From Candidatus Pelagibacter sp. RS39 (lineage in GTDB: Bacteria; Pseudomonadota; Alphaproteobacteria; Pelagibacterales; Pelagibacteraceae): DNA of 64,000 nt. Shown one piece after another: positions 8,892 through 16,926 of the stretch. The DNA lies in contig NZ_CP020777.1 in NCBI RefSeq assembly GCF_002101315.1, positions 186,001 through 250,000 of the forward strand, written 5' to 3'. The notes under the pieces are model-generated. The model was not told where the DNA came from. It saw only the letters and a list, made by a program, of their open reading frames with translations, and made no database searches. The position numbers and the translations under genes were made by a program. Every line of letters begins with the position of its first letter. The first letter of the stretch is position 1.

Positions 8892-9736
8892 CTTCTAATC
8901 AAAGTCCCAGAGCCCTTGTCGGAAAAAATTTCAAATAATATAGAGTGTTGTTTTCTACCATCAATTATTCCAACTGCTGTTACTCCATTGTTCACAGCAT
9001 CCAAACAAGTATTAATTTTAGGTATCATACCCTCGGTGATTGTATTATCCTCAATCATTTTCAAAATTTCTGATGAAGAGATTTCATCAATCAGTTTTTT
9101 GTCTTTATCTAAAACTCCTTCGACGTTAGTCATTAATAGCAATCTTCGAGATTTTAATGACTTCGCAATTGCACCTGCAGCTGTATCTCCATTGATATTA
9201 TATGGACGATTGTCATTTCCTAAACCTAATGGTGAAATTATTGGGACTTGTTTTTTATTAAGAATTTTTTTAATCAGATTATTATCAATTTGATTAGGTA
9301 TTCCTACAAATCCAAGCTCTTTAGCCTCTGGAGTTACTTTGATGATATTATTTTTTTTTGTATGAATAGAGACAGCATCAGTTCCAAATTTTTTCAAAGA
9401 GTTAACAATATCATTATTAAAATCAATTAAAACTGACTCAACGATGTTTATAATTTTTTCATCAGTCACCCTTAAGCCTCTGATAAATTTTGATTGGATA
9501 TTTGATTTGTCTAGTTCCCTTTTTATTCTAGGACCTCCTCCATGAACAACTGTAAAAGAAACACCTAATTTATTTAGTATGTTTATATCTGTTATAAAAT
9601 TATCAAATATTTTTCTATCTATAAAAACATTTCCTCCATATTTTATTACGATGAGATCATTTTTATATTTTTCTATGTATTTTGAAACCTCATCTATTGG
9701 TGGTCCATCTTTCGGAAGTATTTTTTCTAAATCCAT
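8888..9736 (-). CDS. argB: Acetylglutamate kinase
   Basis: A 282-residue amino-acid kinase that phosphorylates N-acetylglutamate, the second step of arginine synthesis. Motifs are IVIKYGGNVF (N-terminal nucleotide loop), VHGGGPRI, the arginine-pathway signature FIRGLRVTD, NGDTAAGAIA, and the C-terminal TEGMIPKI. It lies downstream of yidC, with a 29 bp gap that holds a small hairpin (stem 9743-9748 with 9753-9758) but no engB gene. Other arginine genes of this genome are at 39536-41633 and 52495. Confidence 0.96.
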   Translation of the reverse strand: MDLEKILPKDGPPIDEVSKYIEKYKNDLIVIKYGGNVFIDRKIFDNFITDINILNKLGVSFTVVHGGGPRIKRELDKSNIQSKFIRGLRVTDEKIINIVESVLIDFNNDIVNSLKKFGTDAVSIHTKKNNIIKVTPEAKELGFVGIPNQIDNNLIKKILNKKQVPIISPLGLGNDNRPYNINGDTAAGAIAKSLKSRRLLLMTNVEGVLDKDKKLIDEISSSEILKMIEDNTITEGMIPKINTCLDAVNNGVTAVGIIDGRKQHSILFEIFSDKGSGTLIRR

Positions 9737-9765
9737 TTATTTATTGTCTTATGACAATCAATTAT

Positions 9766-11445
9766 TTAAGTGACAGTCTTAACAGTTGTTCTTTTCATAA
9801 TGAACACTTGTTGGGCCATAGTTAGTATATTATTCACAGTCCAATAAATTACCAAACCGCTAGGGAAAGGCGCTAGTATTACAGTTAAAAAAAGTGGAAA
9901 GAACATAAATATTTTAGCCTGCATAGGATCAGTAGGAGCAGGATTTAATTTCTGTTGCACCCACATAGAAACTCCCATTGCAACCGGCCAAGCACCAATC
10001 ATTAAAAATGATGGCACATCATAAGGTAGTAACCCAAATAGATTAAATATACTTGTAGGATCACGTTCACTTAAGTCATGAATCCATCCATAAAAAGGCA
10101 TATGTCTCATTTCTATTGTCACGAATAAAACTTTATACAAAGCAAAAAAAACAGGGATTTGAACAAGAATAGGAAGACATCCTGACATTGGATTTACTTT
10201 TTCTTTTTTATATAGAGCCATCATCTCTTGTTGTAACTTCATTTTATCATTCTTATGAAGTTCTTTTAATCTTGCCATTTCTGGTGTTAGCGCTTTCATT
10301 TTTGCCATGCTCCTAAAAGAAAAATTCGCCAAAGGAAAGAAAACTAAACGTATACAAATTGTTATTGCGATAATTGCTAACCCATAATTTCCGAGTAATT
10401 TAAAGAAATAATCAATACCAAAAAATAGAGGTTTTGTTATGAAATATAAAAAGCCCCAATCAATAACTAAGTCAAACTTATCAATAGCTAAACTTTTTGC
10501 ATAACCGTCAATAACATCCACTCTTTTAGCAGCAACTATTATTTGTAAATTTTCTTCAATAGAACTATTTGGACCTAATTCAAGAGGTTCAGTTGCAATA
10601 AAATTAGCCCTAAATTTATCTTTATAATCAAAGGTTGTTTTAAATTCTTTATTTTTTTGAGGTATTAATGATGTAATCCAATATTTGTCACTTATACCTA
10701 ACCAACCTTTTTGAGCAGTTTTAGCAAATTTCTTTTCTTGAATATCATCATAATCTTCCTCAATTAATTCATCATCTAAAGTTGCAATTAACCCTTCATG
10801 AAGAATTAAAAAGTCAATTATGTCTGGGATCTCATTTCTTATAATTTGACCATAAGAATAAAAGTCATATTTCCCGTTTGTTTTATTAATAACTCTTTGT
10901 TTTATTGAAAATAAATATTTATCATCTAAAGAAATTTCTTTTTCAAAGGTAATTCCTTGATCATTAGTCCAAGATAATTTAATCGGAGAATTTTCAGTTA
11001 ATTTTCTATTTCCTTTAATAGACCAGATAGTCTCTGATGTTGGTATATCTATATTTTTATCTGATGTTACAAATCCACTTTCAATTAAATAGCCTTCTTT
11101 AATATTTCTTGGCCCTAAAAGAGTTATTTTTTCATTACCCTCAAGTTCAACATTATAATTTTTAAAGGTTAGATCATCTATTGCTGCACCTTTTAAAGAT
11201 ATTGAACCAATTACATTAGGATTTTCAAAATCAACTCTCTCACTTTCAGTTAAGGCATCTTTTCTCGAAATCTCAATAAAAGTATCTTTTTGTTCTAAGC
11301 TTGGTGTATCAGTACTTTGTTCAATTTTTTCTTTCTCAACTAGACTTTGATCTGTTGATGATTTTTCAGGAACAAAAAATAATGAATATAAAACTATTAC
11401 TGCCGAAGATAATGCAATAGCTGCTATTGTATTTTTTGAGTCCAT
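9766..11445 (-). CDS. yidC: Membrane protein insertase YidC
   Basis: A 559-residue inner-membrane insertase. It has an N-terminal signal-anchor helix (residues 8-26), a large periplasmic beta domain (about 60-320), then the five-helix insertase core. The core has a hydrophilic cytoplasmic hairpin (MAKMKALTPEMARLKE) and the motif NPMSGCLPILVQIPVFFALY. Its start overlaps the yidD stop (position 11445). The order rpmH-rnpA-yidD-yidC is the classical ribosome/membrane-insertion cluster. It inserts respiratory and ATP-synthase subunits with or without SecYEG. Confidence 0.97.
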   Translation of the reverse strand: MDSKNTIAAIALSSAVIVLYSLFFVPEKSSTDQSLVEKEKIEQSTDTPSLEQKDTFIEISRKDALTESERVDFENPNVIGSISLKGAAIDDLTFKNYNVELEGNEKITLLGPRNIKEGYLIESGFVTSDKNIDIPTSETIWSIKGNRKLTENSPIKLSWTNDQGITFEKEISLDDKYLFSIKQRVINKTNGKYDFYSYGQIIRNEIPDIIDFLILHEGLIATLDDELIEEDYDDIQEKKFAKTAQKGWLGISDKYWITSLIPQKNKEFKTTFDYKDKFRANFIATEPLELGPNSSIEENLQIIVAAKRVDVIDGYAKSLAIDKFDLVIDWGFLYFITKPLFFGIDYFFKLLGNYGLAIIAITICIRLVFFPLANFSFRSMAKMKALTPEMARLKELHKNDKMKLQQEMMALYKKEKVNPMSGCLPILVQIPVFFALYKVLFVTIEMRHMPFYGWIHDLSERDPTSIFNLFGLLPYDVPSFLMIGAWPVAMGVSMWVQQKLNPAPTDPMQAKIFMFFPLFLTVILAPFPSGLVIYWTVNNILTMAQQVFIMKRTTVKTVT

Positions 11446-11684
11446 TATTTTTTTACTTTCATTTCTTTTTTAATTGGATCGAATCCACTATTTCCCCAAG
11501 GATGGCAAGACAAAATTCTTTTAAAACTAAGCATAAGCCCTTTAGAGAAACCATAGGTTTTAAGAGCTTCAATACTATATTCGGAGCAGGTTGGTAGATA
11601 TCTGCACGAGGGGCCAATTAAAGGACTGATTAAATATTTATAGATTTTGATAAATTTGATCAATATCTGCGTAAAAATACTCAT
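11445..11684 (-). CDS. yidD: Membrane protein insertion efficiency factor YidD
   Basis: A 79-residue protein with the diagnostic cysteine motif [11 protein letters not shown] and a [12 protein letters not shown] segment, and an amphipathic N-terminal helix ([15 protein letters not shown]) that binds the inner leaflet. It assists YidC-dependent insertion. It is locked between rnpA (4 nt overlap) and yidC (1 nt overlap), the conserved arrangement. Confidence 0.95.
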   Translation of the reverse strand: MSIFTQILIKFIKIYKYLISPLIGPSCRYLPTCSEYSIEALKTYGFSKGLMLSFKRILSCHPWGNSGFDPIKKEMKVKK

Positions 11685-12025
11685 TTTTTTATTTTATTAA
11701 ATTCTTGAAACAAGGTTTCTTTTATTAATTTAAATTCATTATTTAGCATAGTTGGCTTAGCAATAACAAGATATGAATAATGCAAATTTATTGATATTTT
11801 TTTAAATGCTTCATTCATTATATTTCTTAGACGTCTTTTTATTTTATTCCTCTTCACTGCATTTCCGATTTTTTTCTTTGTTACAAATGAAATGTTCAAC
11901 TTATTTTTATTTTTATCATTTAAATAACCAAAAAAAATTGTGACATATTTATTTGACACCTTTTTTTGCTGAAGTAACTTTCTAAATTCCTCGTTTTTTG
12001 AAAGAGCAAGTATTTTGCTTTTCAT
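11681..12025 (-). CDS. rnpA: Ribonuclease P protein component
   Basis: A 114-residue basic protein that supports the RNase P ribozyme in 5' maturation of tRNAs. The family signature is visible as [19 protein letters not shown] (the RNR motif), following an FVTKK strand. The start codon lies 3 nt after the rpmH stop and the end overlaps yidD by 4 nt. Divergence outside the signature is normal for RnpA. Confidence 0.95.
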   Translation of the reverse strand: MKSKILALSKNEEFRKLLQQKKVSNKYVTIFFGYLNDKNKNKLNISFVTKKKIGNAVKRNKIKRRLRNIMNEAFKKISINLHYSYLVIAKPTMLNNEFKLIKETLFQEFNKIKK

Positions 12026-12028
12026 TGA

Positions 12029-12169
12029 TTAACCAGATACAGTTAACGATTTTCTGCCCCTTGCCCTTCTTCTGGCCAGAAGTTTTTTTCCACCTTTAGT
12101 TTTCATTTTTGATCTAAAACCGTGTTTTCTAGCTCTTTTGATTTTAGAAGGTTGATAAGTTCTTTTCAT
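12029..12169 (-). CDS. rpmH: 50S ribosomal protein L34
   Basis: A 46-codon ORF beginning [20 protein letters not shown] and ending with an [13 protein letters not shown] stretch, a textbook bacterial L34. ATG is at 12167-12169 and TAA at 12029-12031. It is the first gene of the rpmH-rnpA-yidD-yidC unit, with a good promoter about 30 bp upstream. It is small, basic and part of the large subunit. Confidence 0.97.
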   Translation of the reverse strand: MKRTYQPSKIKRARKHGFRSKMKTKGGKKLLARRRARGRKSLTVSG

Positions 12170-12202
12170 AAAATGAATTAAATTTATTAAAAATTTCGAT
12201 CT

Positions 12203-12231
12203 TTATAGTAATTAAATATATAAATAGCAAA
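12203..12231 (-). promoter_or_regulatory. Predicted sigma-70 promoter of rpmH operon
   Basis: On the minus strand: -35 TTGCTA (12226-12231), a 17 bp spacer, and -10 TATAAA (12203-12208). This predicts a transcript start near 12196, about 27 nt before the rpmH ATG. Matches are 4/6 and 5/6 to consensus with ideal spacing. In such AT-rich DNA -10-like words are common, so this stays a prediction. Confidence 0.5.
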
Positions 12232-12261
12232 TATAAGATTTTATAAATACTGTATCTAATC

Positions 12262-12984
12262 ATGGAAAAAACTAAAAAAATTAAATTATTTATAGGGTTA
12301 TCTTACCTAGTATTATTGATAATATTTTTACTATTATTTTTTTCAAAATTTAGTCTTCAAGAAATAACATCCTATGATTTCATAAAAAATAACAGATCGT
12401 ATTTGGTTGAACTTAAAAATTCAAATTTATTTCTTGTTTCCTTAGTTTTTTTGTCATTAACAATATTATGGGTATTTCCTTTTTTGGGATTTGGTTCTCC
12501 AGTTGCTTTGATGGGTGGTTTTATTTTGGGTAAATGGATTGGCACTCTTATTGTAGTTTTAGGTTTAAGTATAGGTGCTACTTTTTTATATATTTTTGGA
12601 AATTATTTTCTTAAAGATTTAATTAGAGATAAATTTTTAAACAAATATCAAAACCTTGAAACAAAATTTAAAAAATCAGAATTTATTTATCTTTTAGTCT
12701 ATCGATTTATAGGAGGTATTCCTTGGCAGATTAGTTGTCTATTGCCAACAATATTTAATGTAAGAGCTGTAAATTTTTTCTTTGCAACTTTAATTGGTAT
12801 TATTCCGCAAATATTTTTAGCTGTATCGATTGGAAGTGGCATAGAAAAAATAATTGATAAGAATTTGGAGGCACCAAGATTTTTAGAACTAATATTGTCT
12901 TCTGAGATTTACATACCTGTGATAGGATTTTTTATTTTGGTGATATTAAGTATTATTGGTAGGAAAATATTTTATAAAAATTGA
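12262..12984 (+). CDS. TVP38/TMEM64-family membrane protein
   Basis: A 240-residue polytopic inner-membrane protein of the SNARE-associated/DedA-like superfamily. The conserved core is visible: a GFGSPVALMGGFILGKWIGT re-entrant segment, an arginine-containing YRFIGGIPWQISC motif, and NFFFATLIGIIPQ. Five or six hydrophobic helices are apparent. Homologues act in lipid scrambling or membrane homeostasis, and the bacterial role is unsettled. It is monocistronic, divergent from rpmH, and convergent with the next membrane protein (1 nt gap). Confidence 0.88.
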   Translation: MEKTKKIKLFIGLSYLVLLIIFLLLFFSKFSLQEITSYDFIKNNRSYLVELKNSNLFLVSLVFLSLTILWVFPFLGFGSPVALMGGFILGKWIGTLIVVLGLSIGATFLYIFGNYFLKDLIRDKFLNKYQNLETKFKKSEFIYLLVYRFIGGIPWQISCLLPTIFNVRAVNFFFATLIGIIPQIFLAVSIGSGIEKIIDKNLEAPRFLELILSSEIYIPVIGFFILVILSIIGRKIFYKN

Positions 12985-12985
12985 T

Positions 12986-14224
12986 TTACTCTATATATTT
13001 TTTATGCCATTTCATTATAGGACTTTCTTGAAATAATCTAAAGCTATCAAACCCTATAATTCTTTTACTTGCGTTATACGGTACCTTCCATAAAGGGTTT
13101 GTTCCAATATCTCCGGTTAGACTAGTTTTTGGATTCCATCCAAAACAAAATACTATAAAAAAAATTATATATATATATTTTTTGTTTAAAACTTTTACAA
13201 AAAAATTTTCCAATATTTTATCATTAACAGATACAAGTTTCTTTTTATAAAGATTCAAAAATGAAATAACAGAAAAAGTATAGAATATATTTACTATCCT
13301 GCCCCAATCAGACATCATCATGAATAAAATAAATATCGGTGGTACAACTGAGAACAAAAAAAATTTATCATTTAATCTTTTAAATTGTGAAAATTTAATT
13401 AGTATAAATAGTGGTCCAAAACCAATTAGAATAATTAAAAAGTATCTTAAAAATATTTTGAAATTAAAAAGACTCAAGTTTGCTTGGAATTGATCATATA
13501 TAGTAGATTTGCTCAATAATAGTGCACAAGACATATAACAATTTTCATTAAAATTTTCTTTTAAAAAAAAAGCCATATTTTTATGATCAATTTCAGAAAT
13601 TGGATTGAGAGCAATGTAAATACCTATTAAAATTGCTGGCATAAAAGTGAATAGATATTTAATTAATGATTTATAATTTTTCTCAAAAACACCCTCTATG
13701 TAATCTACTATTAGCCAAAAAATAAAAAAAAAGATTACCGGTTCCCATATCAGCATTAACAAAGGCAGCAAAAAAATTCTAAAATAATTTCTTTGATTGA
13801 AATTTTGAAGTGTTAAATAGAGTAAATAAAAAGAAAAGATAATAATTTCTTTTCTTCCTAAGACTTCAATTTCCGCCACTGGATATAAAAGAAATATAGG
13901 AGTAAATATACTTAATAAGATGATTTTGTTAAATTTAACCGATTTAAAAAAATTTACTAATAATAGATAATATAACCCAATAGAAAAAATTTGAAAAAAA
14001 AGAATTGATTGCCGTAAATTTATATTAAAAAATTCACCAATATTTATAGCAATTTGGCCAATCAAGCCTCTTTTAGTGAATCCACCTTCATAATTTATTA
14101 ACCACTCAGAAACTGTAGAGTCGTTTCCAACATTATATTTTCCATGTAAGTAAAAAACACTAAAAATAAATAATATAGAAATATATAATTTGAAATATTT
14201 AATCGAATTAATTGTATTGTTCAT
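12986..14224 (-). CDS. Polytopic membrane protein, unknown function
   Basis: A 412-residue protein with about ten hydrophobic helices and short polar loops. It lacks recognisable nucleotide-binding or catalytic motifs. The pattern (a large extracytoplasmic loop after residue 200 with NENCYMSC, and Trp/Arg-rich loops) is reminiscent of polysaccharide polymerase or GT-C type proteins, but I cannot assign it. It begins 11 nt after the 3' end of tRNA-Thr on the same strand, a position where transferred genes often settle, and ends 1 nt from the TVP38 gene. I see no integrase nearby. Confidence 0.75.
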   Translation of the reverse strand: MNNTINSIKYFKLYISILFIFSVFYLHGKYNVGNDSTVSEWLINYEGGFTKRGLIGQIAINIGEFFNINLRQSILFFQIFSIGLYYLLLVNFFKSVKFNKIILLSIFTPIFLLYPVAEIEVLGRKEIIIFSFYLLYLTLQNFNQRNYFRIFLLPLLMLIWEPVIFFFIFWLIVDYIEGVFEKNYKSLIKYLFTFMPAILIGIYIALNPISEIDHKNMAFFLKENFNENCYMSCALLLSKSTIYDQFQANLSLFNFKIFLRYFLIILIGFGPLFILIKFSQFKRLNDKFFLFSVVPPIFILFMMMSDWGRIVNIFYTFSVISFLNLYKKKLVSVNDKILENFFVKVLNKKYIYIIFFIVFCFGWNPKTSLTGDIGTNPLWKVPYNASKRIIGFDSFRLFQESPIMKWHKKYIE

Positions 14225-14235
14225 TTTTATGTTAA

Positions 14236-14309
14236 TGGTGCCCTGACTAAGAATCGAACTTAGGATTTATCCTTACCATGGATACGTTATACCACTTAAC
14301 TATCAGGGC
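14236..14309 (-). tRNA. tRNA-Thr (anticodon GGU)
   Basis: A 74-nt cloverleaf on the minus strand. The acceptor GCCCTGA pairs with TCAGGGC, the discriminator is A and CCA is encoded. The D-stem is GTTA/TAAC with loop AGTGGTA. The anticodon stem TATCC/GGATA has loop ATGGTAA, giving anticodon GGT. The T-stem CTAAG/CTTAG has the canonical TTCGATT loop. All stems pair fully. A membrane protein gene starts 11 nt downstream. Confidence 0.95.
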
Positions 14310-14320
14310 AGACTATTTAA

Positions 14321-14339
14321 AATCAATTTATAATTGATT
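14321..14339. repeat. Perfect 8-bp dyad between tRNA-Thr and the small-protein operon
   Basis: AATCAATT (14321-14328), a 3-nt centre, and AATTGATT (14332-14339) form a perfect palindromic site 12 bp upstream of tRNA-Thr. It lies 72 bp before the divergent gene at 14411. It could be an operator or a weak hairpin. AT-rich sequence makes chance dyads fairly likely. Confidence 0.35.
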
Positions 14340-14410
14340 ATATTGTAATTATTTCAAATTATTGCCTTAATTTTTTGGCCAATTTGATTTATATAACATG
14401 AAGGAATTTT

Positions 14411-14611
14411 ATGGGTATTCATTACGATTATAAGTCTACAAAAAGTGCTAAACTTATGGAAAAGCAAGCTAAAAGAGAGAAAAAGCTTGCTGAGAGAAAA
14501 GCAAAACGTTTAGCTAAAGAGGGTATTAAAAAAGAGAGCGATAAAGATAAGGTCCTAGATGCATCAAAACCAATTACTCTAGATTTTTTAACTAATCCAA
14601 ATAAAAAATGA
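14411..14611 (+). CDS. Small highly charged protein, unknown function
   Basis: A 66-residue protein: an N-terminal MGIHYDYKSTKSAKLM, then a long Lys/Glu/Arg helix (about residues 17-45, coiled-coil-like AKREKKLAERKAKRLAKEG) and a short ending [13 protein letters not shown]. There is no membrane segment. A ribosome-binding-like AAGGAA precedes the ATG. Its TGA overlaps the ATG of the next small ORF (ATGA), so the two are coupled. I do not recognise a named family; it may bind RNA or the ribosome given its charge, but this is inference. Confidence 0.75.
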   Translation: MGIHYDYKSTKSAKLMEKQAKREKKLAERKAKRLAKEGIKKESDKDKVLDASKPITLDFLTNPNKK

Positions 14612-14709
14612 AGACAAAAGGTAAAAATGAGCGATTGAGTTCGGCCCTTAAAAAAAATTTAAAAAAAAGAAAACTTTTTCAAAAAAAAAATAAAAAGAAA
14701 AATAGATAA
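14608..14709 (+). CDS. 33-residue basic microprotein upstream of dcd
   Basis: A short ORF with ATG at 14608 (ATGA overlap with the previous stop) and TAA at 14707-14709, sharing its last A with the ATG of dcd. The product is [20 protein letters not shown] followed by [13 protein letters not shown]. The [15 protein letters not shown] core resembles a short conserved alphaproteobacterial protein with an ERLaaALraNLKRRK-like core that I remember near murA. Tight coupling on both sides supports translation. Function unknown; nucleic-acid binding is plausible. Confidence 0.65.
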   Translation: MKTKGKNERLSSALKKNLKKRKLFQKKNKKKNR

Positions 14710-15269
14710 TGTCTATCCAGCCCGATTCTTGGATTAAAAAAATGTGTAAAGAAAACAATATGATCGAACCATTTTTAGATCATCAAGTTTCTGAGGGGAA
14801 AATATCTTATGGCCTTAGCAGTATGGGTTATGACGTGAGGATCTCAGATGAGTACAGAATATTTACTAATGTAAACAGTTCTTTAGTGGATCCTAAAAAT
14901 TTTTCAGAGGATAATTTTATTGAGAGGAAAGGACCTCATTGTATAATTCCACCAAATTCTTTTGTTTTAGCTAAAACAGTTGAGTATTTTAGAATACCAA
15001 AAGATGTTTTATGTATTTGTGTTGGAAAAAGTACTTATGCTCGTACAGGTATTATTTGTAATGTAACACCAATAGAGAATGAATTTGAAGGAAATATAGT
15101 TATAGAACTAAGCAATACTACGCCAAATCCCGCAAAAATATATTCTAACGAGGGTATAGCTCAATTCTTATTTTTTAAATCGGATACCCAACCGGAGACG
15201 ACATATAAGTCTAAGAATGGCAAATATCAGGGGCAAACTACAATTCAGGTAGCAAAAATAAAAAAATAA
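14709..15269 (+). CDS. dcd: dCTP deaminase
   Basis: A 186-residue trimeric enzyme that deaminates dCTP to dUTP for thymidylate supply and pool control. Motifs are [14 protein letters not shown] near residues 33-46, [22 protein letters not shown] (substrate contacts Ser and Arg), [17 protein letters not shown] with the catalytic Glu, and a C-terminal GKYQGQ that closes over the nucleotide. The start overlaps the preceding microprotein stop, and murA follows after 3 nt. Confidence 0.96.
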   Translation: MSIQPDSWIKKMCKENNMIEPFLDHQVSEGKISYGLSSMGYDVRISDEYRIFTNVNSSLVDPKNFSEDNFIERKGPHCIIPPNSFVLAKTVEYFRIPKDVLCICVGKSTYARTGIICNVTPIENEFEGNIVIELSNTTPNPAKIYSNEGIAQFLFFKSDTQPETTYKSKNGKYQGQTTIQVAKIKK

Positions 15270-15272
15270 TTT

Positions 15273-16535
15273 ATGGATAAGTTTTCTATTGAAGGCCCAA
15301 GTAGGATAAGGGGAGAAGTTGAAATTTCAGGATCCAAAAATTCCTCACTTCCAATTTTAGCGGCAACTTTACTTTTCAATAAACCAGTTGTGATAAAAAA
15401 TTTACCAAGAGTAAAGGATATTAATACGATGATAAATTTGTTAAGATCTTTAGGCTCAAAAATTATTTTATCTAAAGATAGAAGAATTGCTAAAATACAT
15501 AATAAAACAAAACTAAAAACGTTTGCAAGTTATTCACTTGTTAAAACAATGAGAGGTTCAATTTTGGTATTAGGTCCTCTAATTTCAAAATATTATAAAT
15601 CAAAAATTTCCTTACCTGGTGGATGTTTAATTGGAGCAAGACCAATAAATTATCATTTAGACTCTTTGAAAAAACTTGGGATGAGCTATGTTTTAAAAGA
15701 TGGATATATTATAGCCAAATCCAAAGGCAAATTAAAAGGAACAACTATTAAGTTTCCTAAATTGACTGTAGGAGCTACAGAGAATTCTATTATAGCTGCT
15801 TGTTTAGCAAAAGGGACTACTATCTTAAAAAATTGCGCTATTGAACCTGAAATAAAAGATTTAACTAATTTTTTAAATTCTGCAGGAGCAAAGATTTCCT
15901 GGATTGGGAGAACGTGTAAGATTGTTGGAATAAACACTTTAAATCCAACAGAGTACTCGGTAATGGCTGACAGAATAGAGGCTGGTACTTTTTGTGTTGC
16001 TGCAACACTGGCAAAAGGGAACCTTAAAATATCAAATTTTGATCCAAAAATTATAAACACAGAAATGGGATTATTAAAAAAATTTGGTGCGAAAATAAAA
16101 GTACATAAAGAAAAAATTTTTATTAAAGGTCCCGAAAAAATTAGATTTATTAAAAAAATAAAAACTAAAGAATATCCAGGTGTAGCAACTGATCTACAAT
16201 CGCAAATTATGGTTTTGATGTGTAAAGCAAATGGAAAAGGTTCTATAACTGAAAATATATTTGAAAATAGATTTATGCATGTAGCAGAACTTCGCAGACT
16301 TGGTGCAAAAATTGATGTAAAGAATAATCAAGCACATATATATGGAAACACAAAATTTATAGGTGCTGAATTAATGTCTAGTGATTTAAGAGCATCGGTT
16401 TCATTGGTTTTGGCAGCGATGGTTTCTAAAGGCAAATCAATAATTAATAGGATTTATCATTTAGACCGTGGTTATGAAAATATTGAGCATAAATTAAAAA
16501 AAATTGGAGTTAAAATAAAAAGAATAAAACAGTGA
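15273..16535 (+). CDS. murA: UDP-N-acetylglucosamine 1-carboxyvinyltransferase
   Basis: A 420-residue enzyme of the first committed peptidoglycan step, transferring enolpyruvate from PEP to UDP-GlcNAc. Lys22-Asn23 are in SGSKNSSLP, and the catalytic Cys118 lies in the mobile loop PGGCLIGARP, so this is a fosfomycin-sensitive type active site. The DRIEAGTF and DLRAS motifs are also present. The stop overlaps the DUF2948 gene by 4 nt, the usual alphaproteobacterial murA-DUF2948-hisD order. Confidence 0.97.
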   Translation: MDKFSIEGPSRIRGEVEISGSKNSSLPILAATLLFNKPVVIKNLPRVKDINTMINLLRSLGSKIILSKDRRIAKIHNKTKLKTFASYSLVKTMRGSILVLGPLISKYYKSKISLPGGCLIGARPINYHLDSLKKLGMSYVLKDGYIIAKSKGKLKGTTIKFPKLTVGATENSIIAACLAKGTTILKNCAIEPEIKDLTNFLNSAGAKISWIGRTCKIVGINTLNPTEYSVMADRIEAGTFCVAATLAKGNLKISNFDPKIINTEMGLLKKFGAKIKVHKEKIFIKGPEKIRFIKKIKTKEYPGVATDLQSQIMVLMCKANGKGSITENIFENRFMHVAELRRLGAKIDVKNNQAHIYGNTKFIGAELMSSDLRASVSLVLAAMVSKGKSIINRIYHLDRGYENIEHKLKKIGVKIKRIKQ

Positions 16536-16924
16536 GCAAATACTTAGCTAAAATTATTGCTAATGATCATGAGGGATTGCAAGTGATTTCAGCATGTGTA
16601 TCAGGTTCAAAAACAAAAGTTGATAATATTAAGTATTTAGCATCAAGCAAAGTTTTTTTAGTATCGATCGAAAGAATTAAAATTGAGTCCGATCAAAAGA
16701 ATAAGAAAATAAACAGCATTTGCAGATTTGATTTTGTTGATAAGGTTAAATCCAAAAATATTGATCAAACAAATAAAGAAGAAATATTAAATTTAATTGG
16801 TATCGATTATTTGAAAAATAAAGATGATTATGAAATAAATTTAATTTTTGATAATAATAGTCACATTGTTTTGACTACAGAAACAATTGAAGTAAGGTTA
16901 GAGGATCAAAATGAGATTAGATAA
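16532..16924 (+). CDS. DUF2948 family protein
   Basis: A 130-residue soluble protein recognised by its start (LAKIIANDHEGLQVISACVS) and its fixed alphaproteobacterial position between murA and hisD. It has a central ERI(K)-containing strand and a C-terminal IVLTTETIEVRLEDQNE. No catalytic motif is evident and the function is unknown in the family. It overlaps murA by 4 nt and precedes hisD by 2 nt. Confidence 0.85.
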   Translation: MSKYLAKIIANDHEGLQVISACVSGSKTKVDNIKYLASSKVFLVSIERIKIESDQKNKKINSICRFDFVDKVKSKNIDQTNKEEILNLIGIDYLKNKDDYEINLIFDNNSHIVLTTETIEVRLEDQNEIR

Positions 16925-16926
16925 AT

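Noticed and set aside
9743-9758. Hairpin after yidC as a terminator
   Set aside because: There is no T-tract on the minus strand after the stem and argB follows within 7 nt.
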